From positions 1 through 26,203 of IMG/VR virus record IMGVR_UViG_3300030107_001857: a stretch of DNA of 26,203 nt; one strand, written 5' to 3'. The notes beneath the pieces were generated by a model. That model did no database searches, was not told the origin of the DNA, and saw only the letters and a program-made list of their open reading frames with translations. Numbering within the stretch: position 1 is the first letter of the stretch; each line of letters starts with the position of its first letter. Source of the DNA: a virus. The translations under genes and the position numbers were made by a program. Below, piece after piece: positions 1 to 7,414 of the stretch.

Positions 1-148
1 AGAAGAAGATGGTGCAGTAGGAACTATGGCAAGGGATATCAAGGATTACATAGCTACTTTAGATTCTACCAATAATGAAGTTCTATCTATCACGCATACA
101 CAATTAAATGGTGATAGAATTATGACATTAATTGTTGGAGGAACTTAA
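1..148 (+). CDS. C-terminal end of an unknown phage protein (partial)
   Basis: An open frame runs from position 2 to the TAA at 146-148 and gives the last 48 residues of a protein whose start lies before the window. The tail contains MARDIKDYIATLDSTNNEVL and ends in LIVGGT; no motif is recognised. Its stop overlaps the ATG of the next gene in a TAATG junction, so the two are probably translationally coupled in the late operon. The reading frame is clear but the function is unknown. Confidence 0.7.
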   Translation, partial: EEDGAVGTMARDIKDYIATLDSTNNEVLSITHTQLNGDRIMTLIVGGT

Positions 149-363
149 TGCGTTGTCAGCATTGTAAAGCTGAGAATGAAGGTGGATGGTTTTATTGTAG
201 AGAGTGTGGCAAAAGAGCACACGCTCCTAGGTATAGCACAGCCACAATTATAAGGGATGGTCGTTTTGCAACTGCAATACGCAAGGACCTTATTAACTTT
301 AAAACAATGTCTATGGCAGAGGACATAGAGTCAAAGGGAGGAGAAATCAGTGGCAACATTTAG
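148..363 (+). CDS. Small zinc-ribbon protein
   Basis: A 71-residue protein. Residues 3-20 hold two CxxC knuckles (C3, C6, C17, C20) spaced as in a zinc ribbon, with aromatic residues between them (GGWFYC). The rest is basic and probably helical, without a recognised domain. The ATG overlaps the stop of the preceding gene, and the 3' end overlaps the GTG start of the next gene by 14 nt, so it is embedded in the late operon. Zinc binding is inferred from cysteine spacing. The role (assembly factor, DNA-binding accessory protein) cannot be told from the sequence. Confidence 0.75.
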   Translation: MRCQHCKAENEGGWFYCRECGKRAHAPRYSTATIIRDGRFATAIRKDLINFKTMSMAEDIESKGGEISGNI

Positions 364-1609
364 TGCACAAGTCGTTGATTTGATTGGCACTTTTAGCGAT
401 GAAACGGCGTTAGATACCTTCATAACAGAAGGCGCTAATCAGGTTATTGACGCTATGCCTCGACCTTTGTTAGAAAGAATAGCAGAAGAAACATCTGTTA
501 CTGACGGTACTACTACTTCTGAGGGTCATAAGATATTATACGTACTAAGAAACGATGGAACAATAGACCAACCCTGCAGGCAGATACCCGCTTACAAAAG
601 AGGTAGAGTACAGGATTCATCTGATATGGAGTTTGCTACCACCTCTGACCCTGTGTATTACATACAAGATGGTAAGGTTAACATATTTCCAAATGGCAAT
701 GGTTTAATGGTCTCTGTCCCTACTTACAATCAAGGTTCACCGTTAGATGCTAGTGCTATATCTACGATAACAAACTTTCCTGATGAATATGAATATTTAG
801 TTACTACCTATGCAGCTATAAAAGCATTACAGCAAAACATGAGTGGTTTGCTAGAGTCTGATTTAAGTATATCTGCATCCGCACCTAGTGCACCTAGTAT
901 AGGAACTGTAAGTTACTCAGCAGCGACAAATGCAGACGCTTCTAGTACAGCTGTAGGAGCAATAACAGTAGCTGCGGTTTCTAAAGCAGATATTAGTGGT
1001 GATGTACCTGCATATACTAAGCCGTCGTCAACAGTAGACTTTGGAACTTTGTCTTCTAGTGACTCTTCAGCAGGAACAGAAGCTAGTCTGGGGTTTGACG
1101 ATTTTGTAGCTAGTGAAGACCCTGAAATGGCAGCAATTAGCTTGCAAAAACAACAGGAATTGTTAAGAGCACACCAAATAGATATACAAAACGAGTTAAA
1201 TGAGTTTAACAAAGAGAATACTAGATATCAAGCAAATGTACAAGCAGAGTTGGCAAAGCACAATAGTGACTTACAAAAAGCATTAAGACAGGCTCAGATA
1301 GACGCAGCTGACGCACAACAAGAAGCAGCTCAGGCAACAGATGTTAGTAAGTTTAATAAATCACAAGACCAAGTGTTGGCATTGCAAAATGCAGCTCAAA
1401 CACTGCAAGCTACAATACAAAATAACGATGATATCATACAAAAGTTTTTAGCTGAGATGAATAGATATACTGCGCTAGTAAATACAGAAGTACAAACTTA
1501 CGTACAGAACTTTCAAAACAATGCTCAGAAGTTTCAAAATGCACAAGTACAACAGGCAAAACTACAGGCTGACTACGACAAAGGTATACAGTTATTAAGG
1601 AGCGCATGA
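350..1609 (+). CDS. Structural protein with long C-terminal coiled coil
   Basis: A 419-residue protein starting at a GTG preceded by a strong GGGAGGAG ribosome site at about 335-342. The first 160 or so residues are mixed alpha/beta (VVDLIGTFSDETALDTFITEG near the N-terminus). A Ser/Ala/Thr-rich linker follows (about 165-255), then from about residue 258 to the end a Gln/Asn/Ala-rich, charged heptad-like region that should form a long coiled coil. This layout is common in neck and tail structural proteins of marine phages; the exact role is unknown. It sits just before the repeat protein and the adaptor-like genes, which supports a place at the head-tail junction. The stop overlaps the next start. 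Confidence 0.75.
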   Translation: MATFSAQVVDLIGTFSDETALDTFITEGANQVIDAMPRPLLERIAEETSVTDGTTTSEGHKILYVLRNDGTIDQPCRQIPAYKRGRVQDSSDMEFATTSDPVYYIQDGKVNIFPNGNGLMVSVPTYNQGSPLDASAISTITNFPDEYEYLVTTYAAIKALQQNMSGLLESDLSISASAPSAPSIGTVSYSAATNADASSTAVGAITVAAVSKADISGDVPAYTKPSSTVDFGTLSSSDSSAGTEASLGFDDFVASEDPEMAAISLQKQQELLRAHQIDIQNELNEFNKENTRYQANVQAELAKHNSDLQKALRQAQIDAADAQQEAAQATDVSKFNKSQDQVLALQNAAQTLQATIQNNDDIIQKFLAEMNRYTALVNTEVQTYVQNFQNNAQKFQNAQVQQAKLQADYDKGIQLLRSA

Positions 1610-1878
1610 TGGCATTAACACTGGTAAACTTAAACACATCCCCATCTGCTACATTAGTAACGCTGAATACTAGCCCCAGTTCTACTCTCGTAAACTTGAA
1701 CACATCTCCAAGTGCTACGTTGGTAAATCTTAACACTAGCCCTAGCTCCACTTTAGTTGCTCTAAATACTAGCCCTAGCGCAATACTATCTGGCTCTTGG
1801 GCAGGTGTAGTCAGTAACTGGGAATCTGAAACTAAAACTTGGAAACAGATAGGTATGCTTGGAAAGGATTCTGATTAA
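1606..1878 (+). CDS. 11-residue tandem-repeat structural protein
   Basis: A 90-residue protein. Residues 5-59 are five perfect-length copies of an 11-residue unit, TLVNLNTSPSA, with variation at position 4 (N/T/A) and a strict alternation of Ala and Ser at position 11. The C-terminal 30 residues differ and are Trp-rich, ending near SNWESETKTWKQIG. The DNA copies (33 bp each, 1618-1782) differ mostly at third codon positions, so the protein repeat looks maintained by selection. The regular Leu/Val and Asn/Ser/Pro spacing suggests a short beta-solenoid or fibrous stalk. Overlaps the genes on both sides by 1-4 nt. Function unknown; probably a minor virion component. Confidence 0.75.
   Translation: MMALTLVNLNTSPSATLVTLNTSPSSTLVNLNTSPSATLVNLNTSPSSTLVALNTSPSAILSGSWAGVVSNWESETKTWKQIGMLGKDSD
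1618..1782 (+). repeat. Five 33-bp tandem repeats inside a gene
   Basis: Five in-frame 33-bp units encode TLVNLNTSPSA/S. Units 1, 3 and 5 end in codons for Ala and units 2 and 4 in codons for Ser, so a 66-bp higher-order period is also visible. The copies have diverged largely at synonymous sites and have no spacers. Confidence 0.9.
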
Positions 1879-2186
1879 TGGCTGTTATAAGTTTAACTGT
1901 AAAGAAGATTATATCTAGAGTAAGGCAGGCTTTTCCAGATGCGCCTGAAACTTATATTTTAAGCTTAATAAACGAAGCATTGGTAGAAATGGGTAAGTAC
2001 AATACTAAAGTTGAATATGCAAAACTTAACACTGTAGCTAATCAACAGTGGTACACTCTTAGTGATAGCAACGCTGGTGTAGAAATAAACAAAGTATACC
2101 GTGTTGACTTTATGGATTCAGACGGAACATACGTAAAGATACCAAGACTTTTAGATAACGAAATACCAACAATGGATATAGACTAA
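1878..2186 (+). CDS. Head-tail adaptor-like protein, N-terminal half
   Basis: A 102-residue protein. The N-terminal part is helical (KKIISRVRQAFPDAPETY, then LINEALVEMGKYNTK), followed by a beta-rich part with WYTLSD and VYRVDF. As I recall, one-piece proteins of about 230-250 residues in marine podovirus-like phages have the same layout: an N-terminal helical 'INEAL.EMG.YNTK' segment, a beta domain, then a helical end. Here the chain stops after DNEIPTMDID and the next ORF continues with what looks like the second half. Join: TAATG, with 1-nt overlap and a different frame. Adaptor assignment is inferred from architecture and position. Confidence 0.65.
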   Translation: MAVISLTVKKIISRVRQAFPDAPETYILSLINEALVEMGKYNTKVEYAKLNTVANQQWYTLSDSNAGVEINKVYRVDFMDSDGTYVKIPRLLDNEIPTMDID

Positions 2187-2617
2187 TGGCAAGTACATAC
2201 AATTACCCAGAAGATTATATTACATGGTTTATAAAAGGCAATCACCTAGCTGTAGTCACACTTAAGGGTGATTCAGAAGGAACATATCACAGTAAGTATG
2301 GGCAATACAAACCTATTGATGAAGCAGTTACTAATGGATTGCTACTGCATTACTACGCAGAGCCAAATGCTGTTACAGCTATCACTGACACCCCAGATGT
2401 TGACAATGTGTTTCATACAGCTATTGTAGACTATGTTAAAGCAAGATTATATCAAGATAGAGCAGGTAGAACAAACGATGGTGGAGTTGCAAGTGTGAGT
2501 TTAAATCTTGCACAACTACACGAGAATAAATTTAGCGAATCAGTAAAAAGAAATGGAATGCAGAAGCGAGACAAGACTGGTGGACCACGCAGAGTCTTGA
2601 TGGCTGACTTTACATAA
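2186..2617 (+). CDS. Head-tail adaptor-like protein, C-terminal half
   Basis: A 143-residue protein. It begins with a beta-rich segment (YITWFIKGNHLAVVTLKG), has PIDEAVTNGLLLHYYAEP in the middle, then a helical region (VFHTAIVDYVKARLYQDRAG) and a basic C-terminus. The segment from YYAEP through PDVDNVFHTAIVDYVKARLY resembles the second half of connector/adaptor proteins that pack against the portal. It follows the preceding ORF through TAATG, so both are likely made by coupled translation and may assemble as one domain pair. Family assignment is from memory of similar proteins. Confidence 0.65.
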   Translation: MASTYNYPEDYITWFIKGNHLAVVTLKGDSEGTYHSKYGQYKPIDEAVTNGLLLHYYAEPNAVTAITDTPDVDNVFHTAIVDYVKARLYQDRAGRTNDGGVASVSLNLAQLHENKFSESVKRNGMQKRDKTGGPRRVLMADFT

Positions 2618-2630
2618 CAAGGAAAATATT

Positions 2631-3824
2631 ATGGCAGATATCAGAAAATTTCAAACACATGAGGTACTCAACAAGGTTTTAAATACTGGTGAGGACGCTC
2701 TAAAGGTTGACATTGATAACGTAACGCTGACTACAGAAGGTGGGGACGTTGCAATAGATGTAGCCCTAGACAAAGCAAATGATACTATCACTGTATTCTC
2801 TAATACCGCCAAAGATGGTAGTGGCACTAGCTATGTTCCTTTGGTAGATAGTGATGGGCATTTACAAGTAGATACTGTTTCTGCAGCTCTACCAAGTGGG
2901 GCGGCTACTGAAGCAAAGCAAGATGTTATTGAGACTACTCTTACTGCAATAGAAACAGACGCAGCTGCAATAGAGGTTTTAATTACTTCAACAAACTCCA
3001 AGATAGACACCCTTGATTCTGTGTTAGATAATATTCTTGTAAAGAATACTGAAATAGATTCAGTGTTAGACACTATAAAAGTAGATACCGAAGCTATTGA
3101 GACCGCTGTGGAATTGCTAGACAATGCAATAAGCGGTAACGAAATGCAGGTTGATGTTTTAACTATAGCTGCTGGAGACAACAACATAGGTAATGTAGAC
3201 ATAGCGAGCTCTTTACCAGCAGGTGATAACAATATAGGAAATGTTGATATAGCAAGCGCATTACCCGCAGGTTCTAACGCAATAGGAAAGTTAGCAGCCA
3301 ACAGTGGTGTTGATATTGGAGACGTAGATGTAACCAGTATAGTTCCCGGAACTGGCGCTACTAATCTCGGAAAAGCAGAAGATGCTGCTCATAGTTCAGG
3401 CGATGTAGGTGTCATGCCATTAGCAGTTAGAAACGATTTACCAGAAGCGCTAGGCGGAGCAGACGGAGACTACTCACCATTACAAGTAAATGCAGCAGGT
3501 TCTTTATATACCAAAGATGAGACAGGTGAAGCCGGCTCTATATTGGTAACAGGTACTACAGCTGTAACTTCAGCTATATCGAATACAGTTTTTATAGCGA
3601 TACAATTTATAGAAGATACAGTATTTGACAGTGGTAACGATGGATTGATTTCTAACGTAGACCAAAGATACCCTAGCACCCAGTTTACAGGAACAGACAT
3701 TGACAGTAATGGAGGAGCGGTTGCAGATGGAGTTACTTTTCCTCAAGGTATGACAATATTTGGAAGATGGTCCGGGTTTAAGTTAGCAAGCGGAAAAGTA
3801 ATAGCTTATCTAGGTCATGTATAG
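2631..3824 (+). CDS. VNV-repeat tail or neck structural protein
   Basis: A 397-residue protein. The N-terminus is beta-rich (about 1-90). Residues 91-160 contain ATEAKQD followed by heptad-like Ile/Leu/Asp/Thr repeats, a trimeric coiled-coil type. Residues about 175-240 hold repeats of the type LPAGDNNIGNVDIAS (two close copies plus degenerate LPAGSNAIG and VDIGDVDVTS units). The C-terminal 100 residues form a separate domain ending in GRWSGFKLASGKVIAYLGHV. The ATEAKQD and LPAG.N.IG.VDVAS signatures recur in tail or fibre proteins of many phages, probably as a beta-helical shaft with a terminal binding domain. It precedes the S74 fibre, fitting a second fibre or a baseplate appendage. Confidence 0.75.
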   Translation: MADIRKFQTHEVLNKVLNTGEDALKVDIDNVTLTTEGGDVAIDVALDKANDTITVFSNTAKDGSGTSYVPLVDSDGHLQVDTVSAALPSGAATEAKQDVIETTLTAIETDAAAIEVLITSTNSKIDTLDSVLDNILVKNTEIDSVLDTIKVDTEAIETAVELLDNAISGNEMQVDVLTIAAGDNNIGNVDIASSLPAGDNNIGNVDIASALPAGSNAIGKLAANSGVDIGDVDVTSIVPGTGATNLGKAEDAAHSSGDVGVMPLAVRNDLPEALGGADGDYSPLQVNAAGSLYTKDETGEAGSILVTGTTAVTSAISNTVFIAIQFIEDTVFDSGNDGLISNVDQRYPSTQFTGTDIDSNGGAVADGVTFPQGMTIFGRWSGFKLASGKVIAYLGHV

Positions 3825-3949
3825 TGATAAGATTATCAAACAGTTTAACTTCTATTGTAACCCAGACTGCTCGTTTAGCAAGAGACTTATGGAGCAAGAT
3901 AAATGACACTTGGCAAAATGAACAGAGAAAATGGGAAGATATAAAGTAA
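3824..3949 (+). CDS. 41-residue protein with GTG start
   Basis: A short ORF begins at GTG 3824-3826, overlapping the TAG of the preceding gene (TAGTG), and ends at TAA 3947-3949. The product starts MIRLSNSLTSIVTQTARLAR and ends in a Trp-rich helix, WSKINDTWQNEQRKWEDIK. The tail resembles the C-terminus of the 1606-1878 repeat protein (W, acidic and basic residues, then W followed by Ile near the end), so the two may share a small docking motif. It fills the gap between two larger genes exactly, and a ribosome site (AAGGAAAAAA) for the tail fibre follows its stop. Function unknown. Confidence 0.6.
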   Translation: MIRLSNSLTSIVTQTARLARDLWSKINDTWQNEQRKWEDIK

Positions 3950-3959
3950 GGAAAAAATT

Positions 3960-5861
3960 ATGGCAACCTTAGCAGGACAAACTATAGCATCGAGTTACGA
4001 ACAGTTATTATCACTGCCTGATGGTGGAGGTAATGCAAATACATTAGTAGCTGTAACCGATGGAGATGCCGGCACAACATTTGGAATAAAATTAGCTACT
4101 AATAAAGTAGAGATTATACCGGGCTCTAATGATGCAAATGCTTTTGAAGTATCACAAGCAGATGGTACAGCAGTATTCACAGTAAATACAAGTACGGCTG
4201 GAGCAAGTGTTGCAGGAACATTGTCAACTACTGGAAGATTTACTATGTCAAACGATGGAAGTGATAATGGTTTATTCTTAGGTGGTGGTTGGCAAATATT
4301 TGATAATGCAAGTGAATCCTTTGGAACTGCTGGAGATTTAGTTTTTTATCATGGTGCTGGAAGAATGGTCTTAGCTGATACTGGTGAATTAACTTTAAGA
4401 GGAGATGGTTCAGACCAAACTACTTCATGGCATAGTGGTTCTGCTTATGTAAATGCAAAGTTAGATGTAAGACAATTAGCGATAGCATTTAGTGGTACAG
4501 ATAAAATCACTTCAGATACAAATGGTAATACTACTTTTGGTGCTGATTTAAAGGTAAGTAGGGCTAATGATGGCGGTGATGTTCATTTCCAAATTATAAA
4601 TAGTGCTGGTGGTGTATCATCAAGCACTCAAGAAACAACAAGTTTAAAATTTTTACATGGTAAGGCTGGAACATCAGGTTCTGGTGCTTCTAATGTAGAT
4701 ATGGGAAAAATTGTTGTTGGTAGAGAAAGCACTAATGAAAATGATTCAGCAACAGATGGATTTATGGCTTTTCATACTACAGAAAATGATAGTGTTTCTG
4801 AAAAAATGAGAATAAACAGTTCTGGACAAGCCCTTTTTTCTGATGGTTCTGCATCTGACCCATCTGTATCTTTTAAGAATGATGATGATACTGGCTTATA
4901 TAGTGGAGGCACTGGTGCAATAACATTTGTTTCTCAAGGTAATAGAGTTCTTGAGTTGCAATCCTCACTACTTGCTCAATTTAGTGGAGATATAGATATA
5001 AATGGTAGTGGCACAAGACAAATAAAATTTAACGATAGTGCTGTGTCAGAGGGTGCTATTGTATTTGATGAAATAACAAATGGTTTTATTTTTAAAGTTG
5101 GTGGCACAAGTAGTGCTGGGAAAACAGATGCTTTGCATATAAAAAATGATGGAAAAATTGGAGTTGGTGTTAGCTCACCCTCACACCTTTTAGAAATTTA
5201 TCAAGATGCTTCATCATATCCAGTTCTAATAAAACAAAATCAAGGTGATGGTCTTTGTTTAGATGTATTTGCATCTTCATCCGACCAAGCTTCAAATGAT
5301 GCCATAATAAGAGCAAGAACAAACCATGCTACACTTTTACAGCTTATGAATGATGGTCGAATGATAGTTCAACAAAGTCATATACAGGTCGCTGGTGCAG
5401 TGATACCGGGTACTGCAAATGAGGCAGATAATAATAAAATATTTACAAGTTCAAGTGGAAGTGGTTCAACCCCTATGTTTGTAGGAAACGCTCAGATACA
5501 GGTTTCCTCTGATAAGAGATTAAAAACTAATATTAGGGATACAGAGATGAATCCGATAGAAACCCTAAATAAACTAAGAATTGTTGATTTTGATTGGGAT
5601 GACCCAAGTGATACAAGTTGGAATAATAAGATGGCAAGGGTTGAGAATGGTGGTCAATGGTCTGGTATACTTGCACAAGAAGCAGTTGAAGTTGTTCCTC
5701 ATATAATAAATGCACCAAGAATAGAGGAAACACTTGAGTTAGACCACAAGAGTAAAAATACATGGCAAGTTGAATACGAACACTTGGTTCCAACATTAGT
5801 AAAAGCAATTCAAGAGCTATCAGCAAAAGTAGAAGAATTAGAAAATAAATTAGGAGAATAA
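3960..5861 (+). CDS. Tail fibre/spike with C-terminal S74 chaperone
   Basis: A 633-residue protein. Residues 1-90 form an N-terminal attachment-type domain starting MATLAGQTIASSYEQLLSL. The middle is repetitive, beta-rich, Gly/Ser/Asn-rich, with the fibre signature DDDTGLYSGGTGAITF around residues 305-320. Residues 517-633 match the intramolecular chaperone (Peptidase_S74) family: the autocleavage motif S517-D-K-R-L-K522 supplies the Ser/Lys dyad, GILAQEA follows, and a long C-terminal helix (LVPTLVKAIQELSAKVEELE) should trimerise it. In this family the chaperone assembles the trimer and cuts itself off before the catalytic Ser, here leaving a fibre of about 516 residues. Likely the host-recognition protein. 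Confidence 0.92.
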   Translation: MATLAGQTIASSYEQLLSLPDGGGNANTLVAVTDGDAGTTFGIKLATNKVEIIPGSNDANAFEVSQADGTAVFTVNTSTAGASVAGTLSTTGRFTMSNDGSDNGLFLGGGWQIFDNASESFGTAGDLVFYHGAGRMVLADTGELTLRGDGSDQTTSWHSGSAYVNAKLDVRQLAIAFSGTDKITSDTNGNTTFGADLKVSRANDGGDVHFQIINSAGGVSSSTQETTSLKFLHGKAGTSGSGASNVDMGKIVVGRESTNENDSATDGFMAFHTTENDSVSEKMRINSSGQALFSDGSASDPSVSFKNDDDTGLYSGGTGAITFVSQGNRVLELQSSLLAQFSGDIDINGSGTRQIKFNDSAVSEGAIVFDEITNGFIFKVGGTSSAGKTDALHIKNDGKIGVGVSSPSHLLEIYQDASSYPVLIKQNQGDGLCLDVFASSSDQASNDAIIRARTNHATLLQLMNDGRMIVQQSHIQVAGAVIPGTANEADNNKIFTSSSGSGSTPMFVGNAQIQVSSDKRLKTNIRDTEMNPIETLNKLRIVDFDWDDPSDTSWNNKMARVENGGQWSGILAQEAVEVVPHIINAPRIEETLELDHKSKNTWQVEYEHLVPTLVKAIQELSAKVEELENKLGE

Positions 5862-5862
5862 A

Positions 5863-6330
5863 ATGACAGTATTATGGAAAATAAATAATTTATATTATTA
5901 TTTATCTAAGAGTAATAAAGATAAAGTTGTTTATAAAGTAAGATACAATGTATCAGACTCTAAAGTAGTAGATGATAAAACTTACTCTGCTAGCTTAGGT
6001 GGTTTTATAAATTTAGAGACAGATGTGGTAGAAGCCGTAGAAGCAAAAGATGCAGTCTTATACACAGATAAGGACACCCTACTCGTTGATAAAGCAGTAA
6101 AGGTGGGCGATATTAAAACACCAGCTGTAGAAGCAGTAGAAGCTAAAAACCCTTGGGCTAGTGTAGATTTTGTTGAGTATGATAAATTAACAGAAGATGT
6201 AGTTATTGGATGGGTAAAAGCTGGACTAAGCGAAGAAGGTGTAAAAGCCAGAGAAGATAATATTGCAGCTCAAATATACGTACAAGAAAATCCACCTGCA
6301 GCTACAGAAGGTAGTGGTGTACCTTGGTAA
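5863..6330 (+). CDS. Conserved phage protein following the tail fibre
   Basis: A 155-residue acidic protein, with ribosome site AGGAG before the ATG, starting directly after the fibre stop. It opens with a beta-type segment (NNLYYYLSKSNKDKVVYKV), has two copies of VEAVEAK(D/N) near residues 57 and 92, and a conserved-looking C-terminal part around FVEYDKLTEDVVIGWVKAGL. Small proteins with this 'FxxYxxLTExxVIGWV' pattern are common next to tail-fibre genes of marine phages (I recall DUF7936, not verified). By position it may help fibre assembly or be a minor tail component; that is inference. Confidence 0.65.
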   Translation: MTVLWKINNLYYYLSKSNKDKVVYKVRYNVSDSKVVDDKTYSASLGGFINLETDVVEAVEAKDAVLYTDKDTLLVDKAVKVGDIKTPAVEAVEAKNPWASVDFVEYDKLTEDVVIGWVKAGLSEEGVKAREDNIAAQIYVQENPPAATEGSGVPW

Positions 6331-6339
6331 AAAATAATT

Positions 6340-6597
6340 GTGAATGTTGTTGTTGCTGTAGTTGCAAAGATGAATGAGGCTGTTAAAAGTTTTTTTAGAA
6401 GAACTGGTAAGTTTTATAATGGTGTTATTGTTGCTCTGCTGTTTGTGTGTGTATTCGTTTGGGCTTGCAATGATATTTATTTCGGAAAAAGTCAGAGGGA
6501 GATTGAAGAAGAATTAATGCGCTCTATCTTTGAGGTAGATTCGTTAATAATGGACATAAAGCTAACGCTAGGAGATTCTAGCATAATACAAAAATAG
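6340..6597 (+). CDS. Single-span membrane protein, lysis-region candidate
   Basis: An 85-residue ORF starting at GTG 6340; an internal ATG at 6370 (MNEAVKSFF) is an alternative start, and neither has a clear ribosome site. A single transmembrane segment is plain (GVIVALLFVCVFVWAC), preceded by a basic stretch (FFRRTGK) and followed by an acidic helix (REIEEELMRSIFEVDSL). This N-in, C-out layout fits a holin accessory or spanin-like protein. It opens a run of small genes leading to the endolysin. A lipobox reading of VWAC is possible but the Trp is atypical. Confidence 0.55.
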   Translation: MNVVVAVVAKMNEAVKSFFRRTGKFYNGVIVALLFVCVFVWACNDIYFGKSQREIEEELMRSIFEVDSLIMDIKLTLGDSSIIQK

Positions 6598-6606
6598 GAG
6601 TATAAA

Positions 6607-6825
6607 ATGGCAAACAAAGAAAACAAAGCTGTTTTAAAAATAGACGATAACGAATATCTAGTTGAAGACATGACTAATGAACAGAAAGCACTATACAATC
6701 ATTTAGCTGACATTACAAGAAAGATAGAGACCATGTCGTTTAACTTAGAGCAATTACAATTCGGAAAGGGAGCTTTCGTCAACGCTCTTAAAAAATCCTT
6801 GTCAAAGGAGAAAGAAGAAAAGTAA
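6607..6825 (+). CDS. Small coiled-coil protein (DUF6447-like)
   Basis: A 72-residue protein with ribosome site AGGAG before the ATG. The first part is a short beta hairpin (AVLKIDDNEYLVEDMT), then a long helix with heptad spacing (ALYNHLADITRKIETMSFNL, then EQLQFGKGAFVNALKKSL) and a charged Lys/Glu tail. The order 'short beta-hairpin, then E-x-x-I-x-x-L helix, then A-x-x-x-A-L-K' recalls the DUF6447 family of small phage and bacterial proteins; this is from memory. Located between two membrane proteins of the lysis region and abutting the next gene. Function unknown. Confidence 0.65.
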   Translation: MANKENKAVLKIDDNEYLVEDMTNEQKALYNHLADITRKIETMSFNLEQLQFGKGAFVNALKKSLSKEKEEK

Positions 6826-7128
6826 ATGTTAGAAACTTATGCTGAATACGGAGCAATGGGTGTGGTCATAGTTTTATTTGGCTATATGGTGTTAAATCTA
6901 ATGTCAAGCCAGAAAGCGCAGAACGAAGACTTAGATGATATTAGACAGGCTAACGCAAAGCTAGAAACAAAGATGGGAAATGTAGAAAGCATAGTTTTAA
7001 AAATGTTGGACCGCTGGAACAAGTCGGATGAGACAAGTCAAAGGCACAGGGAAGCGATAGTATCAGAGTTAAATGATGTGACCGATGACTTGTCTTATAT
7101 AAAGGGAAGGATGAACGGTAAAGGATGA
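6826..7128 (+). CDS. Holin-like protein, one membrane span plus coiled coil
   Basis: A 100-residue protein. Residues 8-27 are a transmembrane helix (YGAMGVVIVLFGYMVLNLM); the rest is a charged helix with coiled-coil character (about 35-98). A short N-terminal tail, one membrane helix and a cytoplasmic coiled coil matches the BhlA/UviB holin-like layout. It lies about 500 bp before the endolysin and overlaps the next small membrane gene by ATGA, which supports a lysis role. The alternative is a generic membrane-anchored phage protein. Confidence 0.65.
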   Translation: MLETYAEYGAMGVVIVLFGYMVLNLMSSQKAQNEDLDDIRQANAKLETKMGNVESIVLKMLDRWNKSDETSQRHREAIVSELNDVTDDLSYIKGRMNGKG

Positions 7129-7277
7129 TGAGTGATACCCTAAAAGCAGTAGGCAACGGGACAATAGGAGTAAGTGTTTGGTGGGTAAATCTGCCAATGA
7201 TAATACAGACAATGGTATCGGTGGCAACATTGATATACATTATAATCAAAATAACAAAAGAGGTTAAAGGAGCATAA
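7125..7277 (+). CDS. 49-50 residue membrane protein, holin candidate
   Basis: An ORF starts at ATG 7125 (overlapping the previous stop as ATGA) or at the following in-frame ATG 7128, and ends at TAA 7275. The product begins MSDTLKAVGNGTIGVSVWWV and contains one hydrophobic helix (LPMIIQTMVSVATLIYIIIK) with a basic end, KITKEVKGA. Short proteins with a 'V.WW..LP' lead-in and a single C-terminal span are frequent near lysis genes of podovirus-like phages and are often called holins. Tight coupling to the preceding membrane gene suggests joint action. Confidence 0.65.
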   Translation: MMSDTLKAVGNGTIGVSVWWVNLPMIIQTMVSVATLIYIIIKITKEVKGA

Positions 7278-7278
7278 A

Positions 7279-7413
7279 ATGCCATATCATAAGAAAAAGA
7301 AAATGGGTCACGGCGGTAAGGTCAAAAAGAAAATGGGCGGTGGCATGGTCAAGAAAAAGATGATGTCAGGTGGAATGGTCAAGAAGAAAAAAACTATGAG
7401 AAAGAAGAAGTAA
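7279..7413 (+). CDS. 44-residue Lys/Gly/Met-rich basic protein
   Basis: An ORF from ATG 7279 to TAA 7411-7413, starting 2 nt after the preceding stop. The product begins MPYHKKKKMGHGGKVKKKMG and repeats a GGMVKKKM-type unit three times; nearly half of the residues are Lys and there is no acidic residue. Such a chain should be disordered and bind nucleic acid or anionic lipid. The tight fit between neighbouring genes supports real translation. It could help DNA condensation in the capsid, disrupt the membrane with the lysis proteins, or be a cleaved virion peptide; the sequence does not decide. Confidence 0.65.
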   Translation: MPYHKKKKMGHGGKVKKKMGGGMVKKKMMSGGMVKKKKTMRKKK

Positions 7414-7414
7414 A

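Noticed and set aside
1618-1782. 33-bp repeats as a possible CRISPR-like array, also considered because a Cas4-like gene is present
   Set aside because: The units are directly joined with no spacers and code in frame for a protein repeat. No array was seen elsewhere in the window.
3960-5861. Fibre as a target of a diversity-generating retroelement
   Set aside because: No reverse transcriptase gene and no template repeat were found in the window.
6340-6597. Lipoprotein (outer-membrane spanin) reading of VWAC
   Set aside because: Trp at the position before Ala-Cys is atypical for a lipobox, and the hydrophobic segment is as good as a plain membrane span.
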